From Streptomyces coacervatus (GTDB taxonomy: Bacteria; Actinomycetota; Actinomycetes; Streptomycetales; Streptomycetaceae), in assembly GCF_029223485.1 (NCBI RefSeq), contig NZ_JARHTP010000003.1, positions 496,001 to 560,000 of the forward strand: a stretch of 64,000 nt of DNA, given 5' to 3'. The notes under the pieces were generated by a model. It did no database searches, was not told the DNA's origin, and saw nothing but the letters and a program-made list of their open reading frames with translations. Made by a program: the position numbers and the translations under genes. This document shows positions 51,587 to 60,270 of the stretch, one piece after another. The first letter of the stretch is position 1. Each line of letters starts with the position of its first letter.

Positions 51587-52075
51587 TCAGAGACTGCACC
51601 CCATGAGCACGTCGTCCACGTACTCGCCCGCCAGCAGGAACTCCTCGGGCAGAATCCCCTCGACCACGAACCCCTCGGCCTCGTAGAGCCCCCGGGCCGG
51701 GGTGTTGTGCCCCAGCACGCGCAGGGTGAGGCGGCGCGCCCCGTGCCGTCGGGCCTCGTCCCGCACGGCCCGCAGCAGCGCCCGCGCGACCCCGGCGCCC
51801 CGCGCCTCCTCGGCGACGGCGAGCCCCTGGATCTGACGGACGTGGGAGTTGCACGCGAGGGGCGTCGGATGGCCGAGCCGGACGTAGCCGACGACCGCGC
51901 CGTCGAGCTCGGCGACCAGATGGTCCCGGGGCCCGAACCGCTCGTTGTAGAAGGGCTCGTACGGCGGTTGGGGCCGCGGCTGCACGGAGTGCAGCGGGGA
52001 CCAGGTGACACGGTCGAGAAGGCCCAGCGTCTCCTCGTCGTCGAGGGTTGCGTGGCGTATGTACGGAACGGGCAT
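51587..52075 (-). CDS. GNAT family N-acetyltransferase
   Basis: 162-residue acetyltransferase. The N-terminal part PVPYIRHATLDDEETLGLLDRVTW is the usual GNAT beginning; the acetyl-CoA site is IQGLAVAEEARGAGVARALLRAVRDEA, followed by LRVLGHNTPARGLYEAEGFVVEG. The substrate is not predictable. ATG 52075 is preceded by GGGTGG. It converges on the MarP-like gene, ending 7 bp from it, and is divergent from the epimerase gene. Confidence 0.9.
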   Translation of the reverse strand: MPVPYIRHATLDDEETLGLLDRVTWSPLHSVQPRPQPPYEPFYNERFGPRDHLVAELDGAVVGYVRLGHPTPLACNSHVRQIQGLAVAEEARGAGVARALLRAVRDEARRHGARRLTLRVLGHNTPARGLYEAEGFVVEGILPEEFLLAGEYVDDVLMGCSL

Positions 52076-52148
52076 GACTGCCACCCTACGGCGGAGGTGA
52101 CGGAAACCCGACCGGGGTTTTACGCGCCCCCCGCGCAGAATGGGCCCC

Positions 52149-53045
52149 ATGGAACGTTCCCGAATCGCGGTGGCCGGTGCGTCCGGGCTCATCGGTGGCG
52201 CCCTGGTGCGGTCCCTGACCGCCGACGGGCACGAGGTGGTGCGGCTGGTGCGCCGGGCGCCCCGGACGAAGGACGAGGTCCGGTGGGACCCGGAGGGCGG
52301 GACCGTCGACGCGGCCGGGCTCGCCGGGTGCGACGTCGTGGTCAACCTCGCGGGCGCCGGCGTGGGCGACCGGCGCTGGACGGACGCGTACAAGACGCGG
52401 ATCCGGTGCAGCCGGGTGCTCGGCACCACAGCGCTGGCCGAGGCGATCGCCGCACTGGACGAGAAGCCGCGGGTGTTCGTGAACGGCAGTGCGATGGGTT
52501 ACTACGGCGAGACCGGCGACCGGGCGGTCGACGAGAGCGCGCCGCCCGGGACCGGCTTCCTGCCCGAGCTGTGTGTGGAATGGGAGGCCGCCGCGGCGCC
52601 CGCGCGGGAGGCGGGCGTACGGACCGTGTTCACCCGGACGGGGCTGGTGGTGGCCCGCGAGGGCGGCGCCTGGGGCCGGCTGTTCCCGCTGTTCAGGGCG
52701 GGCCTCGGGGGACGCATGGGCAACGGCCGGCAGTACTGGTCGTACATCTCGCTGCATGACGAGGTGGCCGCGATCCGGCACCTCATCGACACCGACGGCC
52801 TGTCCGGGCCGTTCAACCTCACCGCTCCGAACCCGCTGACGAACCGTGAGATCACCGCGGCCATGGGGCGCGTACTGCACCGGCCGACACTGCTCACGGT
52901 GCCCGCGCCCGTACTGCGGACCGTGCTCGGCGAGATGGCGGGGGATGTGCTGGGCAGCGCGCGGGTGCTGCCGAAGCGGCTGCTGGAGTCCGGGTTCTCG
53001 TTCGCCTTCCCGGACATCGAGGGGGCGATCAAAGCAGCGCTGTGA
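52149..53045 (+). CDS. TIGR01777-type NAD-dependent epimerase-like protein
   Basis: 298-residue short-chain dehydrogenase-like protein of the SulA/YfcH class. N-terminal Rossmann motif IAVAGASGLIGGALV; VVNLAGAGVGDRRW; the SAMGYYGETGDRAVDES segment with the YxxxK-like region altered; and the C-terminal DUF1731 part (VLPKRLLESGFSFAFPDIEGAIKAAL). The family is widespread but its reaction is unknown. ATG 52149 is preferred over an ATG 9 bp upstream. Confidence 0.9.
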   Translation: MERSRIAVAGASGLIGGALVRSLTADGHEVVRLVRRAPRTKDEVRWDPEGGTVDAAGLAGCDVVVNLAGAGVGDRRWTDAYKTRIRCSRVLGTTALAEAIAALDEKPRVFVNGSAMGYYGETGDRAVDESAPPGTGFLPELCVEWEAAAAPAREAGVRTVFTRTGLVVAREGGAWGRLFPLFRAGLGGRMGNGRQYWSYISLHDEVAAIRHLIDTDGLSGPFNLTAPNPLTNREITAAMGRVLHRPTLLTVPAPVLRTVLGEMAGDVLGSARVLPKRLLESGFSFAFPDIEGAIKAAL

Positions 53046-53217
53046 CCCCACACGGAGCCACATCGTGACCGTATGCGACCGCTGTGCGACCGTGCCCTGT
53101 TGATGCGCGACTGTTCTTGACCGATCACGGCCCTAACCTCGACCCGAACTCGGGTATCCCCAGGGCCTGTTGGGGGCATCACGTCTCCACCGGCCGCGCA
53201 ACCTCGAGGAGGGGCAC

Positions 53218-54567
53218 GTGCTTGAGCCCGCGTACCAGGCGGACGTCGTGATCGTGGGAGCCGGGGTTGCCGGACTCTCGGCGGCGCATCGGCTGACCAG
53301 CGCAGGAGTGACGACCGCGGTTCTGGAGGCCGCCCCTTGGGTGGGGGGCCGCATGTCGACGGAGAAGGTCGACGGGTTCCGGCTCGACCGGATCGGCCAG
53401 CTGCTGTCCACGGCGTATCCCGAGCTGCGGCTGACCCCCGGGCTCGACGCGCTCGTACTGCGCCCCTTCGCGCCGGGCGTCCTGCTGCACAGGGACGGAC
53501 GCCACCACCGCGCGGGCGCTCAGCCGAGCGCAGGGGGCGCAAGGGGCGCACTCCATGCAGTACGCGCCCTGGCGAGCGCCCCCACCAAGAGCGCCCCCCG
53601 GACCGCCGCCCCACTCGGCACCGCCGTGGACCAGGCCCGCCTGGCCACCGCGCTGTCCCGGCTGGCGGCGACCCCGGTCGAACGACTCCTCTCCCGCCCG
53701 GAGTTGCCCGCCGCCCAGGCCCTCAAGGCCCACGGCGTCCCCGCCCGCACGATCGACGGCTTCCTGCGCCCGCTGCTCGCCGCCCTGCTGTGCGACCCGG
53801 AGCTGACAACCTCCAGCCGGTGCGCCGACCTCGCGCTGCGCGCCTTCGCATGCGGGCGCCTGTGCCTGCCGGAGGGCGGCGCCGAGATGCTCCCGGAACT
53901 GCTCGCACGAGCACTGCCGCCGGGCACGGTCCACACCGGCGTCCGCGTCACCTCGGTGTCGACCAGCGCGGTCACGACCGCCGAGCACGGCGAGATCCGC
54001 TGCCGCGCCGTCCTCCTGGCAACGGACGCCCGCGCCGCCGCCGCCCTCCTGCCCGGCCTGCGCGTACCGGACTTCCACCCCCTGACGGTCGTGCACCACA
54101 CAACGGACGAGCCGCCAACAACAGGCGCATCCCTCCTCCTGGACGCCGACCGCGGCGGCCCGATCGCACACACGGCGGTCATCAGCGCCATAGACCCCAG
54201 CCGGGCCCCCGCAGGCCGCACCCTCGTCTCCTCCACGATCCTGGGCCCACCCCCGCTCGACCTCGACGCAGCCGTACGCATGCACCTCGCCCGCCTCTAC
54301 GGCACGTCGACCCGCCGCTGGGAGACCCTGACCGTCCACCACACCCCCGAGGCCGTCCCCGCCATGCGCCCCCCACACGACCTACGCCGCCCGGTGCGCC
54401 TCCTGGCGGGCCTGTACGTCTGCGGCGACCACCGCGACACCAGCACAGTCCAGGGCGCCCTGCACTCGGGCCACCGCGCCTCAACAGCAATCCTCACGGA
54501 CCTGCGAGCAGCAGGCTCAATACACAGGGCAGACCCACCAAGCAGCACAGTCAAGCAGGCGGCCTGA
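53218..54567 (+). CDS. FAD-dependent amine oxidase/phytoene-desaturase-like oxidoreductase
   Basis: 449-residue flavoenzyme. The FAD site is ADVVIVGAGVAGLSAAHRL (residues 8-26), followed by the E of the ribose contact (LEAAPWVGGRM) and a second motif LSTAYPEL; near the C-terminus LLAGLYVCGDHRDTSTVQGALHSG is the second FAD contact typical of protoporphyrinogen oxidase/phytoene desaturase-like enzymes. GTG 53218 follows GAGGAGGGG by 4 nt. A variable Ala/Gly/Thr-rich loop (about 100-140) is unusual. Substrate unknown. Confidence 0.88.
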   Translation: MLEPAYQADVVIVGAGVAGLSAAHRLTSAGVTTAVLEAAPWVGGRMSTEKVDGFRLDRIGQLLSTAYPELRLTPGLDALVLRPFAPGVLLHRDGRHHRAGAQPSAGGARGALHAVRALASAPTKSAPRTAAPLGTAVDQARLATALSRLAATPVERLLSRPELPAAQALKAHGVPARTIDGFLRPLLAALLCDPELTTSSRCADLALRAFACGRLCLPEGGAEMLPELLARALPPGTVHTGVRVTSVSTSAVTTAEHGEIRCRAVLLATDARAAAALLPGLRVPDFHPLTVVHHTTDEPPTTGASLLLDADRGGPIAHTAVISAIDPSRAPAGRTLVSSTILGPPPLDLDAAVRMHLARLYGTSTRRWETLTVHHTPEAVPAMRPPHDLRRPVRLLAGLYVCGDHRDTSTVQGALHSGHRASTAILTDLRAAGSIHRADPPSSTVKQAA

Positions 54568-54571
54568 GCAA

Positions 54572-54622
54572 CCGCGCCCCTAAAGGGGCGCGGGGAACTG
54601 CGCGATCAACCACGACGAACGC
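54572..54622 (-). repeat. Interspersed repeat family 1, copy f, containing a hairpin terminator
   Basis: CCGCGCCCCT-AA-AGGGGCGCGG (54572-54593) is a perfect 10-bp hairpin with a 2-nt loop, followed by GGAACTGCGCGATCAACCAC; on the minus strand this is the short-form repeat. Lies between the convergent ends of the oxidoreductase and the TPR regulator, where it can terminate both. Confidence 0.85.
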
Positions 54623-54663
54623 GCGCTGGGCATCCGACAGTCGGAGTTACGGCGATACCCCGC

Positions 54664-56100
54664 CTAGCCCAGCGCAGCGACCTTGTCGCGATAACCCCGC
54701 ACAGGCGCCGCATCCTTATAAGGCTCCAACCGCCGCTCAAAGTCCCGCACATACTCAACAGCACGCACAGACCGCATCTCCGCGGCAGCGCCGGCCGCCT
54801 CCGCCCCCAACGCACAGGCCTGATCAAGCTCCCCAAGCCCCAGGCGGGCGGAGGCCAGCACAACCCGGCAGAACAACCGACTCCGCGCATACGCAGGCGC
54901 ACGCAACTGCAGCGACCGCTCGGCATGCTGCGCAGCCGCCCGGAACTGCTGCAGATCCCGATGCGCATGCCCGAACTCGTCGGCGAGCTGCGCCTCGTCG
55001 AAGAACCGCGCCCAGTAGGGGACTTCATCGCCGGGACGTGCCGCCTCAAGGGCGCGCTCCGCCCGCACCAGCGAGGCGGTGCAGTTGCGCACCTCGCCGA
55101 GCACACCGTGCCCGCGCGCCTCGGCCGAGTGCAGCAGGGCCTGCACGACGGGCGGGGCATTGGTCCCGACGCCCTGCTGGGCGACCCGCGAGAGCTGGAC
55201 GGCCTCCCGCCCGTGGCCGAGATAGACGGCCTGCCGGCTCATGGTGACCAGCACATAGGAGCCGTACGCCCGGTCCCCCGCCGCCTGCGCAAGACGCAGC
55301 GCCTGCACGAAGTACCGCTGTGCAAGCCCGTGCGCGGCGATGTCGTACGACGTCCAGCCGGCGAGCCTGGTCAGGTCGGCGGCCGCGCCGAACAGCCGGC
55401 GGCCGGTCTGCTCGCCGTAGGTGCCGCGCAGCATGGGCTCGCACTCGTGCTCCAGGTAGCGCACCAGGGCCTGGCGGGCGTGGCCGCCGCCGTACTTGTC
55501 GTCGAGGGTGCGGAACAGTTCGCCGACCGAGCGGAGTGCGGCGATGTCGCCGCCGGTGACCTTCTGGCCGGGGCCGCGTTCGGCCTGGCCGCGCTGGCGG
55601 GGCACTGCCGGGCGGCCCTGGGCGGGGACGCGGGAGAGCTGTTCGCCGCGGGCGACCTTGTCGTCGGCGCGGCCGATCAGCCAGTCGCGGCTGGGCACGA
55701 CCAGACCGGCCGGTGTGAACGCGATCTTGCGGAGCTCGGCGTGCGAACCGGAGTCCTTGCGCCACAGCCCTCCGACGATGTCGACGGCCTCCTCGGGGGT
55801 GGCGGCGAACTCGAGCCCGGCGTACACCGGCGCACAGGCGTCGAGGCCGAGATCCTGGGCGGTGAGGCGGCGGCCGAGGCGGCGGGTGAAGACCTCGGCG
55901 ATCAGGGCAGGAGTGGTGCCGCGGGGCTGCTGGCCACGCAGCCACCTGGTCACGGACGTCTTGTCGTATCTCAGATCAAGCCCGTGTTCGAGCCCGAGCT
56001 GGTCGACTCGACGGGCGAGACCCGCGTTGGAGAACCCGGCTTCTGCGATGAGCGCGGCGAGCTGGCGGTTGGGAGTGCGCTGCGCGGGTCGTTCCGTCAT
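54664..56100 (-). CDS. Helix-turn-helix/TPR regulator, NsdA-like
   Basis: 478-residue Streptomyces-type regulator. The N-terminus has a divergent helix-turn-helix (RQLAALIAEAGFSNAGLARRVDQLG, then YDKTSVTRWLRGQQPRG), a middle domain of unknown function (about 90-220) and a long C-terminal array of TPR-like helices (AAHGLAQRYFVQALRLAQAAGD, REAVQLSRVAQQG, QHAERSLQLRAP, LDQACALGAEAA). This architecture matches the NsdA family of developmental and antibiotic regulators of Streptomyces as I remember it. ATG 56100 opens the conserved part. Such proteins usually bind DNA and respond to peptides or proteins; the targets are unknown. Confidence 0.85.
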   Translation of the reverse strand: MTERPAQRTPNRQLAALIAEAGFSNAGLARRVDQLGLEHGLDLRYDKTSVTRWLRGQQPRGTTPALIAEVFTRRLGRRLTAQDLGLDACAPVYAGLEFAATPEEAVDIVGGLWRKDSGSHAELRKIAFTPAGLVVPSRDWLIGRADDKVARGEQLSRVPAQGRPAVPRQRGQAERGPGQKVTGGDIAALRSVGELFRTLDDKYGGGHARQALVRYLEHECEPMLRGTYGEQTGRRLFGAAADLTRLAGWTSYDIAAHGLAQRYFVQALRLAQAAGDRAYGSYVLVTMSRQAVYLGHGREAVQLSRVAQQGVGTNAPPVVQALLHSAEARGHGVLGEVRNCTASLVRAERALEAARPGDEVPYWARFFDEAQLADEFGHAHRDLQQFRAAAQHAERSLQLRAPAYARSRLFCRVVLASARLGLGELDQACALGAEAAGAAAEMRSVRAVEYVRDFERRLEPYKDAAPVRGYRDKVAALG

Positions 56101-56353
56101 CTGCGGTGCGGTCTCCTGCCTTTCGGGCCTCCAGGGCCGCTGTCGGCCCTGCTGTGCCCGGATTGCCTGTGAGCAGCCCTTATGGCCTCTGTGAACGGCG
56201 CGAATGTAGCGGAGAGTGAGCAGTCGGTCGCACACTTCGACACTCGTTCATCCGATCGTGTGAGGATTGGCCGCGGGGCTGACGCGAGACGGTCGGTCGT
56301 ACAGTGGCGTAGGCGCGTTTCGCGCCTTACGACCTTCTAGGGAGGCGCTTGCC

Positions 56354-57151
56354 GTGAGTGAGCTGCGGTTCGTCCGCATGGGATTCGGTGCCGAGGCCGT
56401 CGAGTACCAGGTGGCGTGGGACGAGCAACGCCGGGTGCACGCGGCGCGCTTCGCCGACGAGATCCCTGACACCGTGCTGCTCCTGGAGCACCCGCCGGTG
56501 TATACGGCGGGCCGGCGCACGGCGGACAGCGAACGTCCCCTGGACGGCACCCCCGTCATCGACGTGGACCGCGGCGGCAAGATCACCTGGCACGGCCCGG
56601 GCCAGCTGGTGGGCTACCCCATCCAGAAGCTCCCGCGCCCGGTGGACGTGGTGGCCCATGTACGGCGCCTGGAGGAGGCCCTGATCCGCACGTGCGCGGA
56701 GTTCGGGGTGCGGACGACCCGGGTCGAGGGCCGCAGCGGAGTGTGGGTCCTCGGGGACCCGGTGGAGCAGCGCCCGACGCTCGGCGGGCTGTCCCTCGAC
56801 TTCGACCCCCGTCTGCACGACGAGGAGTTCGACCCGCGTATGAACGGCCCGGAGTACGCCCCCTCCAACGCCGGCCAGCGCCGCGAGGACCGCAAGATCG
56901 CGGCGATCGGCATCCGCGTGGCCAAGGGCGTCACCATGCACGGCTTCGCGCTGAACGTGAACCCGGACAACCGCTGGTTCGACCGCATCATCCCGTGCGG
57001 CATCCGCGACGCGGGCGTCGCCTCCCTGGCCGGCGAACTGGGCCGCGACGTGACGATCGCCGAGGTGCTGCCGGTCGCGGAGCGGCACTTGAGGGACGTA
57101 CTGGAGAACGCGGAGCTGAAGCCGCGCCTCATTGAGAAGACGCCGGCATAA
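56354..57151 (+). CDS. lipB: Octanoyl-ACP:protein N-octanoyltransferase
   Basis: First step of lipoyl cofactor synthesis: moves octanoyl from acyl carrier protein to a lysine of lipoyl domains, such as Lys43 and Lys167 of SucB. The 265-residue product has [42 protein letters not shown] with Lys181 and the catalytic Cys215 (IIPCGI). It is somewhat longer than typical LipB because of an acidic insertion ([22 protein letters not shown], about residues 153-175). GTG 56354 follows GGGAGG. lipA follows 153 bp later on the same strand. Confidence 0.95.
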   Translation: MSELRFVRMGFGAEAVEYQVAWDEQRRVHAARFADEIPDTVLLLEHPPVYTAGRRTADSERPLDGTPVIDVDRGGKITWHGPGQLVGYPIQKLPRPVDVVAHVRRLEEALIRTCAEFGVRTTRVEGRSGVWVLGDPVEQRPTLGGLSLDFDPRLHDEEFDPRMNGPEYAPSNAGQRREDRKIAAIGIRVAKGVTMHGFALNVNPDNRWFDRIIPCGIRDAGVASLAGELGRDVTIAEVLPVAERHLRDVLENAELKPRLIEKTPA

Positions 57152-57221
57152 CTCAGCCCGTCCGGCGCTTGAGGACGAGGCCGTTCAGGCTGAAGCGGGG
57201 GTCTGGGGGCGCAGCCCCCAG
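57152..57221 (+). repeat. Interspersed repeat family 2, copy ii
   Basis: CAGCCCGTCCGGCGCTTGAG, GACGAGGCC, GCGGGGGTCTGGGGGCGCAG, CCCCCAG: the mirror image of copy i at 22.2 kb with the same order of parts. It sits between lipB and lipA, where its hairpin could affect expression of lipA. Confidence 0.85.
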
Positions 57222-57303
57222 AGGGCCAGCACCGACGCCGGGCTTTCAAATCAACGGGCGTACCCTTGGGGGCGCCGAGGAATCAATCGCTAGGGAGCCC
57301 ATC

Positions 57304-58269
57304 GTGTCCGCAGTCGCACCCGACGGACGCAAGATGCTGCGCCTGGAGGTCAGGAACGCCCAGACCCCCATCGAGCGCAAGCCCGAGTGGATCAAGACCC
57401 GGGCGAAAATGGGTCCCGAGTACACCAAGATGCAGAACCTCGTGAAGAGCGAGGGCCTGCACACGGTCTGCCAGGAAGCCGGCTGCCCCAACATCTACGA
57501 GTGCTGGGAGGACCGCGAGGCGACCTTCCTCATCGGCGGCGACCAGTGCACCCGGCGCTGCGACTTCTGCCAGATCGACACCGGCAAGCCCGAGGCGCTG
57601 GACCGTGACGAGCCGCGCCGCGTGGGCGAGTCCGTGGTCACGATGGACCTGAACTACGCCACCATCACCGGCGTCGCCCGCGACGACCTGGAGGACGGCG
57701 GCGCCTGGCTGTACGCGGAGACGGTCCGCCAGATCCACGCACAGACGGCGGACCGCGAGGCCGGCCGCACGAAGGTCGAGCTCCTCGCCCCCGACTTCAA
57801 CGCGATCCCCGAGCAGCTCGAAGAGGTCTTCTCGTCCCGCCCCGAGGTCTTCGCGCACAACGTCGAGACGGTTCCCCGGATCTTCAAGCGCATCCGCCCG
57901 GGCTTCCGCTACGACCGTTCCCTCAAGGTCATCACGGCCGCCCGCGACTACGGCCTGGTCACCAAGTCGAACCTGATCCTCGGCATGGGCGAGACCCGCG
58001 AGGAGGTCAGCGACGCGCTCCGGCAGCTGCACGAGGCCGGCTGCGAGCTGGTCACCATCACGCAGTACCTGCGCCCGTCCGTGCGACACCACCCCGTCGA
58101 GCGCTGGGTCAAGCCGCACGAGTTCGTGGAGCTGAAGGAGGAGGCCGAGCAGATCGGCTTCTCGGGGGTCATGTCCGGTCCGCTGGTGCGTTCCTCGTAC
58201 CGCGCGGGTCGCCTCTACCAGATGGCCATCGAGAAGCGAGGTTCGTACGTCGCCTCGCAGGCCGTTTGA
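57304..58269 (+). CDS. lipA: Lipoyl synthase (radical SAM)
   Basis: Inserts two sulfurs into octanoylated lipoyl domains. The 321-residue product has the auxiliary cluster cysteines [12 protein letters not shown] and the radical SAM motif CTRRCDFC, then the family motifs [47 protein letters not shown] and a C-terminal [18 protein letters not shown] with the conserved RSSYR. GTG 57304 follows AGGGAGC. It needs both an iron-sulfur supply and a sulfur source, which the erpA-type and desulfurase genes of the window could provide. Confidence 0.97.
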   Translation: MSAVAPDGRKMLRLEVRNAQTPIERKPEWIKTRAKMGPEYTKMQNLVKSEGLHTVCQEAGCPNIYECWEDREATFLIGGDQCTRRCDFCQIDTGKPEALDRDEPRRVGESVVTMDLNYATITGVARDDLEDGGAWLYAETVRQIHAQTADREAGRTKVELLAPDFNAIPEQLEEVFSSRPEVFAHNVETVPRIFKRIRPGFRYDRSLKVITAARDYGLVTKSNLILGMGETREEVSDALRQLHEAGCELVTITQYLRPSVRHHPVERWVKPHEFVELKEEAEQIGFSGVMSGPLVRSSYRAGRLYQMAIEKRGSYVASQAV

Positions 58270-58439
58270 GGCTCGCACCGAACACCACCAGATGGCACGG
58301 AGTGCCACGATTCCGTGTGAACCTGAGCACAAGAAATTACTTGCCGGTAACGGCCGATTCGACGCGGTCCTGACCGTCCTCGCAGATGAGGACGCCGTCA
58401 GGGCCGCGTCAGCGTTTTCGCCCGTCGCATCAAGGCTTC

Positions 58440-58480
58440 ATTGGTGTTTGACCGGTCGGTCACGCCCTGGTAACACCAAT
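58440..58480 (+). promoter_or_regulatory. Promoter candidate within an inverted repeat upstream of the 66-aa gene
   Basis: ATTGGTGTT (58440-58448) and AACACCAAT (58472-58480) are perfect 9-bp arms. Between and overlapping them are TTGACC (58448-58453) and TAACAC (58471-58476), spaced by exactly 17 bp. The DNA from 58270 to 58439 shows no gene; I see nothing else in it. Confidence 0.5.
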
Positions 58481-58548
58481 CAGTGACGCTGGACTCACGC
58501 CACGTACACCCACACCAAGCAGCCCGTACCCGAGGGGGGACCTCCACC

Positions 58549-58749
58549 ATGCAGGCCGCGCCGGTTCGCGCCACCGCCATCCCGTCGTTCACCACTGCAC
58601 TGCGTGCAGTCGAGTCGCTGCTCATGAGCAGCGGTCAGCGCACCGCCCGTCGCAACGCCTGGACCTCCGTGCTGGAGGACCGCCGCCGCGCCAAGGACCG
58701 CGTCGAGGCCCAGCGCGTCATGGACCAGACCCTCGTCGGCCGCCCCTGA
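58549..58749 (+). CDS. Small conserved Streptomyces protein, 66 aa
   Basis: 66-residue basic, helical protein (VRATAIPSFTTALRAVESLLMSSGQ, then WTSVLEDRRRAKDRVEAQRVMDQTLVG). No signal peptide or membrane span. The ATG at 58549 follows a GAGGGGGGA ribosome-binding site by 8 nt. I remember a gene like this between lipA and glnA in other Streptomyces, but no function. It has its own promoter-like sequence inside an inverted repeat, suggesting separate regulation. Confidence 0.85.
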   Translation: MQAAPVRATAIPSFTTALRAVESLLMSSGQRTARRNAWTSVLEDRRRAKDRVEAQRVMDQTLVGRP

Positions 58750-58808
58750 ACCCGCCCTCCGGGCACTGCCGTCGTACGGCGCTTCCGGGGCCACGTAGAC
58801 TTCGTGGC

Positions 58809-59510
58809 ATGGCGAGGAAGGAACCTGCAGCGGACGCTGCGAACCCCGGGCGACTGAAGCAGATCGCTCTGACCTACAAGATGACCCGCAAGGCCGACAA
58901 GAAGATCGGTCTTGTACTCGCGGCTGTCGGCATCAGCGTCTTCGGTGTCTTCCTCGCGATCGGTTTCTTGCTCGGTCACCCCATCTATCTCGGCATCCTG
59001 GGCCTGTTCCTCGCCTTCCTCACGGCGGCGATCGTGTTCGGGCGCCGGGCCGAGCGGGCGGCCTTCGGGCAGATGGAGGGCCAGCCGGGCGCAGCCGCGG
59101 CGGTGCTCGACAACGTCGGCCGGGGCTGGACGACGACGCCCGCGGTGGCGATGAACCGCAGCCAGGACGTGGTGCACCGGGCCGTCGGCAAGGCCGGCAT
59201 CGTCCTGGTCGCCGAGGGCAACCCGAACCGGGTGAAGACCCTGCTGGCCGCCGAGAAGAAGAAGATGAACCGCATCGTCGCGGACGTGCCGGTGCACGAC
59301 ATCATCGTCGGCACGGGCGAGGGCCAGGTCGAGCTGAAGAAGGTGCGGACCACCATGCTGAAGCTCCCGCGCGTTCTGACCGGTCCGCAGGTGACGGCCA
59401 CCAATGACCGGCTACGCGCCATGGGCGACCTGATGACCAACATGCCGCTGCCGAAGGGTCCGATGCCCAAGGGCATGAAGCTGCCGAAGGGCGGGCCGAA
59501 GGCCCGCTGA
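58809..59510 (+). CDS. DUF4191 membrane protein
   Basis: 233-residue protein with two adjacent membrane spans (about residues 36-52 and 58-75, KIGLVLAAVGISVFGVFLAIGFLLGHPIYLG and following) and a cytoplasmic C-terminal domain with GIVLVAEGNPNRVKTLLAAEKKKMNRIVADVPVHDI and a Gly/Pro/Lys-rich tail (GPMPKGMKLPKGGPK). This is the DUF4191 family of actinobacteria, usually found near lipA and glnA; function unknown. Confidence 0.9.
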   Translation: MARKEPAADAANPGRLKQIALTYKMTRKADKKIGLVLAAVGISVFGVFLAIGFLLGHPIYLGILGLFLAFLTAAIVFGRRAERAAFGQMEGQPGAAAAVLDNVGRGWTTTPAVAMNRSQDVVHRAVGKAGIVLVAEGNPNRVKTLLAAEKKKMNRIVADVPVHDIIVGTGEGQVELKKVRTTMLKLPRVLTGPQVTATNDRLRAMGDLMTNMPLPKGPMPKGMKLPKGGPKAR

Positions 59511-59544
59511 CTTCGCTCGTACGAGGCGCTTAGGGGCCTTGGTC

Positions 59545-59590
59545 GTGCGCGGGCCGGTGGGGGCTGGTCGCGCAGTTCCCCGCGCCCCTA
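59545..59590 (+). repeat. Interspersed repeat family 1, copy g (short form)
   Basis: GTGCGCGGGCCGGTGGGGGC followed by TGGTCGCGCAGTTCCCCGCG. Placed between the convergent ends of the DUF4191 and RDD genes. Confidence 0.85.
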
Positions 59591-59605
59591 CCGGGCGCAG
59601 AGCGG

Positions 59606-60073
59606 CTAGCCGCGAACCTCGACCGTGCGGGCCAGCCGGTCGTGCAGGCCCCTGCCGTCGCGGTCCCAGATCAGGGCCGGGATCGCGATGCACAGGAGGG
59701 CCGTGCGGAGGGCGGCGCGGAGGGGGTTCGGGCGGCCGGTGTCCAGGGCGACCACGCGGAGGCCGAAGAGGCGCTTACCGGGGGTGAAGCCGATCGTGCC
59801 GACCGTCAGGACGCCGAGCAGGAAGAAGATGAGCAGGGCCCAGTTGCCGGTGGCCTGGTTGTAGCCGTGAGTGATAAGACCGTATGCGATCAAGAGGCAC
59901 AGGCCCCAGTCGACGACGAGGGCGCCGAACCGGCGGCCCGGGCGGGCGATCGAGCCCGGCCCCTCCTCCGGCAGACCCAGCTGCTCGCCGCGGTATCCGA
60001 AGTCGACACCGGCTTCCTCTGCGGCCGCGCGGGGGCCCGAGAGCCACGAGCCGATTGCATCCCTGTTGTCCAC
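59606..60073 (-). CDS. RDD family membrane protein
   Basis: 155-residue protein with an RDD domain: [21 protein letters not shown] (Arg-Asp pair in the first span), a second span ([19 protein letters not shown]) with [16 protein letters not shown], then [35 protein letters not shown]. The N-terminus is polar ([32 protein letters not shown]). GTG 60073 is the preferred start. Divergent from glnA, so the 198 bp between them hold both promoters. Confidence 0.9.
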   Translation of the reverse strand: MDNRDAIGSWLSGPRAAAEEAGVDFGYRGEQLGLPEEGPGSIARPGRRFGALVVDWGLCLLIAYGLITHGYNQATGNWALLIFFLLGVLTVGTIGFTPGKRLFGLRVVALDTGRPNPLRAALRTALLCIAIPALIWDRDGRGLHDRLARTVEVRG

Positions 60074-60136
60074 CCGTCCACGGTACTGCGCCCGTTTCGC
60101 GATACGGACAGGTGGGGTCAACCGGGCCGAGGCCGG

Positions 60137-60174
60137 TTAACTTGTGCGAAACAAATGGGTCACGCCCGAGAAAT
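60137..60174 (+). promoter_or_regulatory. Two GlnR boxes in the glnA promoter
   Basis: Two sites fit the GlnR consensus gTnAC-n6-GaAAC: TTAAC-n6-GAAAC at 60137-60152 and GTCAC-n6-GAAAT at 60159-60174. They are 22 bp apart, two helix turns, so a GlnR dimer pair would bind the same face. A candidate -10, TAGGGT (60185-60190), follows. This arrangement is known from glnA of Streptomyces, where GlnR activates under nitrogen limitation. Confidence 0.85.
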
Positions 60175-60270
60175 CACGCGTCCCTAGGGTCGAGGACAAC
60201 GTGTGCCACCGCACTGGCCGCACGAACGAACTACCACCCCGGCAGGACGGTCGGGAGTAGGAGGAGCTGG

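Noticed and set aside
53101..53140. TTGACC and TAACCT before the flavoenzyme gene as a promoter
   Set aside because: The spacing is only about 11 bp, too short for a standard promoter.
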